Origin: Mariniphaga sp041686935
GTDB lineage: Bacteria; Bacteroidota; Bacteroidia; Bacteroidales; Prolixibacteraceae
Assembly (NCBI GenBank): GCA_041686935.1
Contig: JAWLCW010000025.1
Coordinates: forward strand, 1-64,000
Direction of reading: 5' to 3'
Length of the DNA stretch: 64,000 nt
Shown: positions 32,528 to 40,559 of the stretch, in pieces
How the letters are laid out: the number at the start of each line of letters is the position of its first letter
How positions within the stretch are numbered: the first letter of the stretch is position 1
Program-made: the position numbers and the translations under genes
The notes under the pieces: generated by a model
What the model was told of the DNA's origin: nothing
What the model saw: the letters and a program-made list of their open reading frames with translations, nothing else
Database searches by the model: none

Positions 32528-32554
32528 AAAAGTTCTAAAATTATCGGAACTTTT
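32528..32554. promoter_or_regulatory. Candidate HigA operator (inverted repeat)
   Basis: Perfect 8-bp arms AAAAGTTC and GAACTTTT are separated by 11 bp, one helical turn plus. They lie just upstream of the higBA -7 box, over the expected -33 position. This is where an autorepressing antitoxin would bind. Confidence 0.5.
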
Positions 32555-32669
32555 TAAATTATTTTTTCACAAAAGCATAGCGTTAGCAAAAGAAGGTCAA
32601 TAAGTCTGTAACGAAAAACTCAATTGTTTTTCAGAAAAATTTGCCTTTGATAAATTTTTTAAACATTGT

Positions 32670-33449
32670 TTACTGTCCTACCCAATCTTTGAAATCCATA
32701 GCTTTTAGCCGGCTCACCACCACCTCGCCTTCAAATGGCGGATTAAGGCGTACTTTGAGTTTGCCGCCAAAGTAGTTTTCAATTTTTTCTATGGCTTGAA
32801 TGTTAACCATTACCTGCCGGTTGGCACGGAAAAAGTTTTCCGGGTCAAGCTGCTCTTCAAGCGCTTCCAGAGAAAAATCGATAACGTGATTTTGCCGGTT
32901 GAAAGTTACGGCAGTGGTAATGCGGTTTTCACTGAAAAAATAAGCAATGTCGTCCACCTGAAGTTTGCAAAATACATCGCCCTTCGACACCAGAAACCGT
33001 TTGCGGTATTTTTTTTCACCCTGGCGAATAGCTTCCAGAATCTCCGAATAATCCTGATTAGCAACTACTTTACCTGACAATTGCCTGAAATTATCAAATT
33101 TTTCAATAGCTGCCGCCAAATCCTTTTCTTTAAAGGGTTTTAGCAGGTAATCGATGCTGTTTACCTTGAAAGCCCGGATGGCGTAATTGTCGTAAGCAGT
33201 TGTAAAAATCACCATACTTTTTACTTCTACCTGGTCAAAAATGGAGAAACAAAGTCCATCTGCCAGTTGAATGTCCATAAAAAACAGGTCGGGATGCGGA
33301 TTCTGCTGCAGCCATTTAACACTGCTTTTTACGCTTTCAAAAGTATTAACCACTTCCCATCCGGGTCGCAGCTTTTTTATCATTTCCTCCAGCAGCCGGA
33401 GGTTATACGGTTCGTCTTCAATCAGAATTATTTTAACGGTTTGATTCAT
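32670..33449 (-). CDS. LytTR-family response regulator
   Basis: The 259-residue protein has a receiver domain (residues 5-125, acidic E11-D12, phospho-acceptor D59 in LFFMDIQLAD, lysine in DYLLKPFKEKD). A LytTR DNA-binding domain follows (about 150-255, RFLVSKGDVFCKLQVDDIAY, FFRANRQVMVNIQAIEKI). Its ATG overlaps the kinase stop by 4 bp (ATGA). It should be phosphorylated by the adjacent LytS-type kinase. The next genes upstream on the same strand are an RND efflux operon, a plausible target. Confidence 0.92.
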   Translation of the reverse strand: MNQTVKIILIEDEPYNLRLLEEMIKKLRPGWEVVNTFESVKSSVKWLQQNPHPDLFFMDIQLADGLCFSIFDQVEVKSMVIFTTAYDNYAIRAFKVNSIDYLLKPFKEKDLAAAIEKFDNFRQLSGKVVANQDYSEILEAIRQGEKKYRKRFLVSKGDVFCKLQVDDIAYFFSENRITTAVTFNRQNHVIDFSLEALEEQLDPENFFRANRQVMVNIQAIEKIENYFGGKLKVRLNPPFEGEVVVSRLKAMDFKDWVGQ

Positions 33450-34483
33450 AACAAAGGAATTTCCACTTTAAATATTTTATCGTCAGAAATCACTTTCACC
33501 GGTTGGTCGGTGAGCAGGGCATAACGCTCCATCAGGTTTTTTAATCCGGTTTTTTCAGAGTAGGCAGATTCTTTCAAATTCAAGTTATTGCTGACAGTGA
33601 GCGTTTGAATATTCGATTTTAAGCGAATGACAAGCGGCTCTTCTTTTACCGCGATGTTGTGTTTCACTGCATTTTCAACCAGCAATTGCAGGGCCAATGG
33701 GGGAATCTCTTTTTTCAGTGCGGGTTCATCAATTTCCGTTTTTACTTTAAAAGAATCACCCATCCGTTCTTTATGAATTTCGATATATGCTTCCAGAAAT
33801 TCCAGCTCTTCGGAGAGTTTTACCGTGGTTTTTTCCCGGCTTTGCAATACGTAACGGTAAACGTCAGTAAAATTTTGCGTAAAAAGAACGGCTGCATCCG
33901 GGTCAAAGGTAATCATCGATTTTAGTACACTTAAGTTGTTAAACAGAAAATGCGGATTCAACTGTGCCTGCAAAGAGTTGTAGTCGCTTTTCAGCTTCAG
34001 GCTTTTTAGCTCCTCCAGTTGTCGCACAGAATAAATCCACTTTTCAATAATACGCAGTGAAACCGAAAAAACAGTGATAATGAAAATGAAGATTAGTCCG
34101 AGGAGCATCATCAGTTGCACAATGGGATGGGAAAAGAACAACGCTTCCTTTACAATGACGGAAAAATAAAACACAACGGCCACTGCAATGAGCAAACTGA
34201 CAACGAAATGCAACACGACGCGCAAGCTTATTTTTTCCGGAATGGGAAGGAAGCGTTCGGCCAGGTGGTCAAAAAACACATTACTTTCGCTGATAATATT
34301 GAAAATGAGTACCACCTGAAAGTATTCCAGTGCCGTAACCCGGATGCCGGGATCACCTGTAATTTCCATAGCCAGAAAAAAGAACAGCAATCCCACACCG
34401 CTTACCAGAGCCACCCTGATGAGAAAACTTTGCAGGGTATAAGCCGAAAGCCGGCTCAAAAAGTGGAGTTCGCTGTTTTTCAT
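33446..34483 (-). CDS. LytS/YehU-type sensor histidine kinase
   Basis: The 345-residue membrane kinase has about four hydrophobic segments in the first 145 residues. A His_kinase domain follows, with phospho-acceptor H178 in QAQLNPHFLFNNLS, then an ATPase N box LLVENAVKHNI. The terminal G box is short (KTGLKNLMERYALL). ATG 34483 was chosen; an upstream TTG at 34507 lies within the likely -7 box. It overlaps the response-regulator gene by 4 bp. Confidence 0.9.
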   Translation of the reverse strand: MKNSELHFLSRLSAYTLQSFLIRVALVSGVGLLFFFLAMEITGDPGIRVTALEYFQVVLIFNIISESNVFFDHLAERFLPIPEKISLRVVLHFVVSLLIAVAVVFYFSVIVKEALFFSHPIVQLMMLLGLIFIFIITVFSVSLRIIEKWIYSVRQLEELKSLKLKSDYNSLQAQLNPHFLFNNLSVLKSMITFDPDAAVLFTQNFTDVYRYVLQSREKTTVKLSEELEFLEAYIEIHKERMGDSFKVKTEIDEPALKKEIPPLALQLLVENAVKHNIAVKEEPLVIRLKSNIQTLTVSNNLNLKESAYSEKTGLKNLMERYALLTDQPVKVISDDKIFKVEIPLL

Positions 34484-34504
34484 TCCTATGTTTGTTGCTT
34501 TTTC

Positions 34505-34512
34505 CAAAGGTA
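34505..34512 (-). promoter_or_regulatory. Candidate -7 box for the lytS-type gene
   Basis: TACCTTTG on the minus strand lies 21 bp before ATG 34483. The first palindrome of the repeat array (34525-34551) occupies the position where a -33 box would be. Confidence 0.4.
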
Positions 34513-34524
34513 CTTTTTTTTGTT

Positions 34525-34738
34525 GAGCTGGTGACCCTCGGTCACCTGCTCAATAGTGGTAAATTAGCTGGTGTCCGCCAGCCGGCGGATCACCTGGTTA
34601 ATTATGTCGTTGTTTCTCTTATTCGCCAACTGAACTTCAAGTCAGCAGGTGAATTCAACCTTTGAGCTGGTGGCTCTAAGTCCACCTGCTCAATTATGTT
34701 TTCAGCTTTATTCGCCAGCTGACTTTGATTCAGCAGGT
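34525..34738. repeat. Array of five palindromes, consensus AGCTGGTG...CACCTGCT
   Basis: Imperfect palindromes of about 27-32 bp lie at 34525-34551, 34565-34596, 34626-34655, 34663-34692 and 34713-34738. Outer arms are alike (AGCTGGTG or GCCAGCTGA against CACCTGCT or CAGCAGGTG); centres differ (for example CCCTCGG, CCGCCAGCCGGCGG, GGCTCTAAG). The last copy encodes the C-terminal residues of the TolC-like protein. The same arms occur inside the restriction gene at 451-546. Confidence 0.7.
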
Positions 34739-36150
34739 GAAACAGCCAACTTCCCGGTGGCTTTCAGCCAGGCGGTTTCCTTTATTTTGAAATCGGTTTT
34801 GGAATCGATTAGCTCGCTGTAAGCCTGCTGCCAACTGGTTTGTGCCATCAGCATTTCGGTGATGGTTTCCATACCCACTTCGAAGTTGTCGCGGGTAACA
34901 CGCAGGTTTTCTTCGGCCTGTTCCAGTGCGGTTTCGTTCATCTGAATCCGTTCCCGGGCCAGTTGCAGGTTTAGCCGGGCCTGCTTGGCTTCCAGTTGCA
35001 GCAGTTGTTTGTTCTTTTCCAGTTCCAGCTCTTTTATCTCCTTGTCAATTTTGGCGGCGTTGATTTTTTTCACCCCTTCGCCCCAGTGGAACAGCGGAAT
35101 TTTTACCGACGCCAGCACATTCAGACTGGTGTTTGAAAAATCGGTTCCGCCAAAATCGATGCCCCCGATGTGGTTGTACCCTGCCTGAATTCCGGCAACA
35201 GGCAAAAAATCGGCTTTGGCCATCCGGATGTTTTGTTCTTCCAGTTCAATGTTTTTCTGCATCAAACGGTACTCAGGCCGCTGATTAACATTTTCCTCCG
35301 CCGGAATTATTTCTGCCTGCGGAGATACAGAAACAACCGTGTCCACTGCCATAATCGCCGTGCTGAACGGAAGACCGGTAACCCGGCACAAATCCATGCG
35401 GCTGAGTTCAAGTCCGTTTTTTGCTTTTTGCAGGTTCAGCTTTGCGTTGTTCAGTTCTACCTGCGCTTTCAGCAAATCATTCCGGCCCGACATTCCCACC
35501 TCGTGTGCATCGCGGGCTTTTCCCACCAATTCGGTCAGCATATCCACCGCCTGCTGCGCAAGTTTCACCTTTTGGGTTACCGAAATGTAGGTCCAGTAAG
35601 CATTATCGGCTTCGGCAATGGTATTCATCTGCTGCAAAGTTTTGTTCTCTCCGGCCATTTCAAGTCCGATGTCAGCCATTTTGTTGCCGGCACTGATTTT
35701 CCCGCCGGTATAAACAGGCTGCTCCAGCGCCAGCCCGGCAAGGTAAGCTCCGCTCAGGCTCACATTCAGCGGCAGCCAGGCATACATGTTAAACACGGGA
35801 TTGCCATCGGGCCCCATTACCGGCTGTCCGGTTACCGGGTTCATCATAATGTTGGGTTCCAGCTCACCCGTTTGCGGATTGGGAACCTGGGTTGGCAAAG
35901 TCAGTTCCATCTCAAAATCCTTATCCTGGTAAATACCCATTCCGGTTGCTGATAGCGAAGGCAATCGCAGTGTACGTACGGCTGCTTTTTGAGCTTCGGC
36001 TTTTTCTATCTGCTTGCCGGCCATTTTCAGGTTTTCGTTTTTACGAAGCGCCATTTCCCGGGCCTGCTGCAATGTCATTTCCTCTTGCGCAACACCCTGT
36101 ATTCCAATTATTATAAAAACAAAAAGTATAATCTTATTTAATGTTTTCAT
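34708..36150 (-). CDS. TolC-family outer membrane efflux protein
   Basis: The 480-residue protein has a signal peptide (cleaved near GVAQ) and two OEP repeats. These carry long amphipathic helices typical of TolC (REMALRKNENLKMAGKQIEK, QARLNLQLARERIQMNETAL). It would form the outer-membrane channel of the pump encoded upstream. A proline/glycine-rich stretch (about 80-130, with repeated PVxGPxG) is unusual and probably lies in a loop. Its last residues (AESKSAGE) come from a palindromic repeat. ATG overlaps the stop of the RND gene by 4 bp. Confidence 0.9.
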   Translation of the reverse strand: MKTLNKIILFVFIIIGIQGVAQEEMTLQQAREMALRKNENLKMAGKQIEKAEAQKAAVRTLRLPSLSATGMGIYQDKDFEMELTLPTQVPNPQTGELEPNIMMNPVTGQPVMGPDGNPVFNMYAWLPLNVSLSGAYLAGLALEQPVYTGGKISAGNKMADIGLEMAGENKTLQQMNTIAEADNAYWTYISVTQKVKLAQQAVDMLTELVGKARDAHEVGMSGRNDLLKAQVELNNAKLNLQKAKNGLELSRMDLCRVTGLPFSTAIMAVDTVVSVSPQAEIIPAEENVNQRPEYRLMQKNIELEEQNIRMAKADFLPVAGIQAGYNHIGGIDFGGTDFSNTSLNVLASVKIPLFHWGEGVKKINAAKIDKEIKELELEKNKQLLQLEAKQARLNLQLARERIQMNETALEQAEENLRVTRDNFEVGMETITEMLMAQTSWQQAYSELIDSKTDFKIKETAWLKATGKLAVSPAESKSAGE

Positions 36151-39100
36151 GATGCTAATTCTGTTCTGTTTTCAGGTTCTTCAATTCTTTTTACGCCATA
36201 AAATGCCGCGTACAAAATGGGCACAAAAATCAATGTAATGAGCGTTCCCACCAGCAAACCGCTGATGATAGCCACGGCCATACTCACATACATGGGGTCG
36301 CCCAGCAGTGGAATCATTCCCAGGATGGTGGTGAACGACGCCAGCAATACCGGCCGGGTACGCGAAATGGTGGCATTTATCAGGGCATGGTATTTTTCAA
36401 TGCCCTCTGCAATAAGCGTTTCGGCTTCGTCGAGCAGCACAATGGCATTTTTAACAATCATGCCCATCAGTCCGAAGGAGCCGATAATAGCCATAAAAGT
36501 AAACGGCTGTCCAGTCAGAATCATCCCCGGAACAATTCCAATAAAAGCCAGAGGAATACAGCTTAATACAATCACTGGTTTTCTGAAATCATTAAAAAGC
36601 AGAATGAGTGTGAGGATGATAAGCACGATGGAAATAGGCAAATATCGGAAAATGTTGCGCAGCGCATCGCCCTGCAATTCGTGTTCGCCTACCCAAACTG
36701 CATTGTATCCGTCGGGAAGCGGTATGTTTTCAATGTCTTCCAGCATGGTTTTGCGTACCAGGGCCGGACTGTAACCTTCCAGTGGTTCACATTGTACCTG
36801 AATGGCGCGTTGTCCGTTTACCCGCCGCACCACCTGCTCCTGCCAGTCGAGGTCGATTCCCTGTGTTACGGCGCTTAACGGCACCGGACTAATCAGTTCT
36901 TTGGTCAGTTCGTCGATGGATGTTACCCCGGTAAGCAGCTTCTGAATTGTGGTTTCGTTCAATCCTGAAAGATTTGGCAGCATGCTCCAAACAGGAATGT
37001 CTTCCAGGTTTTCAATTCGGGAACCGTCGTTGTTTCGTAATTTCAACACAATTCCCACGCGGTTCTGGCCTTCAAAATATTCGCCTATGGGCAGCCCGTC
37101 GGTAGCGGCAAGGATGGCGTTGCTCACATCAGAGCGGCTTGTGCCTGCCCTTTGTGCCGACTGCCGGGCATACCGGGCAGTGAGTGCCTGTCCAATGGGT
37201 TCCCAGTCGTCTTCAATGGTATAAAAATCTGCGTATGGATTGTTCCTGAAAATTTCCTGTGCCTGGCGGCTCAAATCGCGCAGCACTGCCGGGTCGGGGC
37301 CGGTAAATTCCACCTCCACCGTGTGCGATGCTTTTACCGAAAGGTTGTACTTCCTAATCCTGGAACGGGCATCCGGGAAATGGTTGTGCAGGTATTCACT
37401 AAGCACCGGCTTCATCCGGGTCATGGTTTGGTAGTCTTCAAAATTTACTATCAGCTCGCCGTAATTGTCGGCTGCTTCGCCCATGGGCCGCACCAGCGCA
37501 TAGCGGGTAGGCGTTTGTCCGTGACTGGTTACCACCATTTTAACTTCCTCAAGCGATTGCAGGTATTCGGTAATCCGGAACAAATCTTCATTTACTTTTT
37601 GCGGCCCGGCGCCTGCCGGAAGCCTGTATTCAATATAAACCTGGTTGTAGTTGAAATCGGGGAAAAACGTTTTTTTGATGTTCTGAAAATTAAATGCAGC
37701 CAGTGCCAGCAATAAAATGGTAACAATAAGTGTAACCGTTTTGTAGTGCAACAGCAAGCCCAGCATATTTCTGAATTTCCGGTATGCCCAGCCATGATAC
37801 AATTCTTCGTTGTCTTTCTTTTTTTTCCGTTTCAGTAATTTTTCAGCAAAAAGCGGCACCTGTGTCATGGCCAGTGCCCAGCTTATGAAGAGAGAAATGC
37901 ACAACACAACAAACAAATCGCGGGCGTAGGTTCCGGCCGCATCCTGCGAAAGGTAAACCGGCAGGAATGCAGCCACCGCAATAAATGTGGCGCCAAACAA
38001 AGGCCAGGCCGTTCGTGTGGCGGGGTGGATGAGCGCCCTTTTACGTTTCACGCCTTTTTTTAAATCCACCAGAATGCCATCGATAACAACAATGGCATTG
38101 TCAACCAGCATTCCCATGGCTACTATAAAAGCTCCCAGCGAAATGCGTTGCAAGGTTCCGCCTGCTGCCAGCAAAATGGGAAAGGTAGCCAGAATGGTGA
38201 GCACCAGTCCTGTACCAATGATAAACCCGCTGCGAAATCCCATGGAAATCATCAGCACGATAATAACTATAACCACCGACATCACGAGATTCCACATAAA
38301 CCCGTCGATGGAGTTTTTGACCAGGTCGGGCTGAAAAAACACCTTCTCAAACCGATAGCCCGCCGGAATGTTTTTTTTCAGTTCATCCAACCTTTTTTCC
38401 ACGCGGTTGCCCACATCTACAATGTTTTCGCCCGATTCCATGGAAAGTGAAATGGCAATGGCGTTTTTGTTGTTCAGGTGCATGGTATTCCGGGGTGGGT
38501 CTGCATAAACTTCGTTCACTTCAGCAATGTCCGCAAGCCTGAAGAGGCTGCCGTCGAGTCCTTTTATCATTACACTGGCCACATCTTCGGCACTGGCAAT
38601 TTTGCCGTTCACCGAAATGCCGAGCAGTTGATTGCCGGTTTGCAGTGCGCCGGGATAAACCGCTGCATTTTCTGCCTGCAGCGCCGCCATCACCTGGAAC
38701 GGGAACACGCCCAACTCACCCATTTTGGATGGATTGAAAACAATTTCGGTAACCGGCTGCTGCTCTCCGTAAATTTCCACCCGGGCAACGCCTTTTACAC
38801 CGAGCATTTCGCGTTTGATGAACCGGGCCATTTTGCTCATCTCTTTGTGCGAATAGCCGTCGGCGGTCATGGCGTAAAACATGCCGTAAACGTCGCCAAA
38901 ATCGTCGAAAACCATAGGCGGCTGCGCGCCTTCGGGCAGTTTGGCAACCACCTCGTTCATCCGGCGGCGCAGGAAATCCCAGCGCTGCTCAATCTCTTTT
39001 TGCGGAACGGTAAGTTCGAGCATCACCGTAACAATGGAAAGATTTGGCATAGATTTCGACCGGATGGTTTCCACATCGCCCAGCGTGTTCAGTTCCTCTT

Positions 39101-39302
39101 CGATGATGTTTGTCACCTGCATTTCTACCTCATGGGCCGAAGCGCCGGGATAAACGGTCACAATCTGCGACATCATCACCACCAGTTCCGGGTCTTCCAG
39201 CTTGCTGATGGAGCGGAAGGCCAGTATGCCGCCGGCCACCATACAAAACAAAACAAACCAGATGATTGCCTTTCTCCGGAAGGTCATTTCAGTTAAATAC
39301 AT
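36147..39302 (-). CDS. RND-family efflux pump inner-membrane transporter
   Basis: The 1051-residue protein has the 12-helix, two-porter-domain layout of the AcrB/HAE superfamily. The TM4 motif reads GMLVDNAIVV, so the second of the AcrB Asp pair is Asn, as in several HAE1 subgroups. VYPGASAHEVEMQVTNIIEE and GAFIVAMGMLVDNA are family wording. It exports hydrophobic or amphiphilic compounds using the proton gradient. It starts one base inside the adaptor stop and overlaps tolC, so the three genes form a tight operon. The nearby LytS/LytTR pair may control it. Confidence 0.93.
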   Translation of the reverse strand: MYLTEMTFRRKAIIWFVLFCMVAGGILAFRSISKLEDPELVVMMSQIVTVYPGASAHEVEMQVTNIIEEELNTLGDVETIRSKSMPNLSIVTVMLELTVPQKEIEQRWDFLRRRMNEVVAKLPEGAQPPMVFDDFGDVYGMFYAMTADGYSHKEMSKMARFIKREMLGVKGVARVEIYGEQQPVTEIVFNPSKMGELGVFPFQVMAALQAENAAVYPGALQTGNQLLGISVNGKIASAEDVASVMIKGLDGSLFRLADIAEVNEVYADPPRNTMHLNNKNAIAISLSMESGENIVDVGNRVEKRLDELKKNIPAGYRFEKVFFQPDLVKNSIDGFMWNLVMSVVIVIIVLMISMGFRSGFIIGTGLVLTILATFPILLAAGGTLQRISLGAFIVAMGMLVDNAIVVIDGILVDLKKGVKRKRALIHPATRTAWPLFGATFIAVAAFLPVYLSQDAAGTYARDLFVVLCISLFISWALAMTQVPLFAEKLLKRKKKKDNEELYHGWAYRKFRNMLGLLLHYKTVTLIVTILLLALAAFNFQNIKKTFFPDFNYNQVYIEYRLPAGAGPQKVNEDLFRITEYLQSLEEVKMVVTSHGQTPTRYALVRPMGEAADNYGELIVNFEDYQTMTRMKPVLSEYLHNHFPDARSRIRKYNLSVKASHTVEVEFTGPDPAVLRDLSRQAQEIFRNNPYADFYTIEDDWEPIGQALTARYARQSAQRAGTSRSDVSNAILAATDGLPIGEYFEGQNRVGIVLKLRNNDGSRIENLEDIPVWSMLPNLSGLNETTIQKLLTGVTSIDELTKELISPVPLSAVTQGIDLDWQEQVVRRVNGQRAIQVQCEPLEGYSPALVRKTMLEDIENIPLPDGYNAVWVGEHELQGDALRNIFRYLPISIVLIILTLILLFNDFRKPVIVLSCIPLAFIGIVPGMILTGQPFTFMAIIGSFGLMGMIVKNAIVLLDEAETLIAEGIEKYHALINATISRTRPVLLASFTTILGMIPLLGDPMYVSMAVAIISGLLVGTLITLIFVPILYAAFYGVKRIEEPENRTELAS

Positions 39303-40369
39303 TACAACAGCCCTCCAATATTGGTTTCAGAAACCGGTTCGAGCGGTTCAACCTGTTCGTTTTCGTTTAACTGGTTCACTCCGGCAACCACCACCTGTTC
39401 ATTTACCTGCACCCCGCTTTCAATACGTATTCTGCCGTCACCGGTGAGTTTGCCGGTAACTACTTCGCGTTTTTGCACCGTGCCGTTTGACTGGTAAACC
39501 CACACATACGTTTTACCGTTTTCGTTAAACAAGGCGTTGAGGGGGACACAGGCCACAAGCCCGGTACTGCTTTTCAAAACTATGTTCACCTGCACATCCA
39601 TTCCCGGGGCCAGTTTGGGCTGGCTGGCCGGATCTATGCGCAGTTGCACTTTATACAACTGGTTGTTGCTGGCTTTTTTGCTGTAGCTCAGCAAATCCAC
39701 CGGAAATTCTTCTTCGGAAACGGCCGGTTGCTGGGCTGAAAAAGAGATGATGTTTTCCCGCTGCACATAGAGCGACACCGGAATTTCCACTTCCACCTGG
39801 TAGTGCCCCACATTCACCAGCGAAGCTACCGGCATTCCGGCGTCCACCAGTTCGTTTTCCAGGAAATTGACCTTCTGAATGTATCCCGAAACCGGCGCGG
39901 TGAGTTTGGTGTCGCCCATCTGGTCGTTGGCGTGTTTCAGTTGGGCCTCCACCATTTTCAAACCCGACACGGCTTTGTCGTAGTCGTTGCCGGCAATGCT
40001 CTGGCGGTTGTGCAGTTCAATTACGCGGTCGGCTTCGGCTTTCACCTGTTCGTACTGCGCCTGTGCAGTCGCCAGTTGCACTTCGTAGTCGCGGGTGTCC
40101 ATTTGGGCAACAACCTGCCCGGCCCGCACATAATCGCCCTCCTTCACCAGAATTTTCTGAATGGGGCCTGCCACCCGAAATGCCAGGTTCACCTCGGCGG
40201 CTTCCTTAATTATTCCTGAGTATTGTTTTACCTGCAGCGAATCGGCCTGCTGCACCGGTTCAATTTTTACTTTGCGGATGATTTCGGTTTGCCCGTTGTT
40301 GTTGCCGGCACAACCGGCCAGCAAAGCCAGGACGAATAACATAAATACACTGTTTATCAAATGTTTCAT
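39302..40369 (-). CDS. RND efflux periplasmic adaptor lipoprotein
   Basis: The 355-residue membrane-fusion protein has a lipobox (LALLAGC, about residue 20) and a biotinyl-lipoyl-like barrel half (ILVKEGDYVRAGQVVAQMDT). An alpha hairpin of about 60 residues, the second barrel half (KLTAPVSGYIQKVNFLENELVDAG), a beta barrel and a membrane-proximal domain follow. It bridges the RND transporter and TolC. It is the first gene of the operon. The 190-bp region upstream contains no clear consensus promoter. Confidence 0.93.
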   Translation of the reverse strand: MKHLINSVFMLFVLALLAGCAGNNNGQTEIIRKVKIEPVQQADSLQVKQYSGIIKEAAEVNLAFRVAGPIQKILVKEGDYVRAGQVVAQMDTRDYEVQLATAQAQYEQVKAEADRVIELHNRQSIAGNDYDKAVSGLKMVEAQLKHANDQMGDTKLTAPVSGYIQKVNFLENELVDAGMPVASLVNVGHYQVEVEIPVSLYVQRENIISFSAQQPAVSEEEFPVDLLSYSKKASNNQLYKVQLRIDPASQPKLAPGMDVQVNIVLKSSTGLVACVPLNALFNENGKTYVWVYQSNGTVQKREVVTGKLTGDGRIRIESGVQVNEQVVVAGVNQLNENEQVEPLEPVSETNIGGLL

Positions 40370-40559
40370 AGCTTGTTATGTGTAAATTTTTTCGTTGAAT
40401 TCTTTCAGAATTTTAAAAAAACGGCCGAAAGTTAGGGACTGCATAAAGATGATTGCTGAAAAAATTTACTGAAGTGCTGAAATTGGGGGGTGAAATGAAT
40501 GAAATGTAAGCTATTAGTCAATACGAACCATCAGTTTGGATGGGTTCTGTTTTTTAAGG

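Noticed and set aside
35170..35952. A 260-codon plus-strand frame opposite the TolC-like gene
   Set aside because: It is antisense to a well-supported outer membrane protein and has no recognisable domain.
38478..39296. A 272-codon plus-strand frame opposite the RND transporter
   Set aside because: It is histidine-rich antisense to a full-length RND gene with all family motifs.
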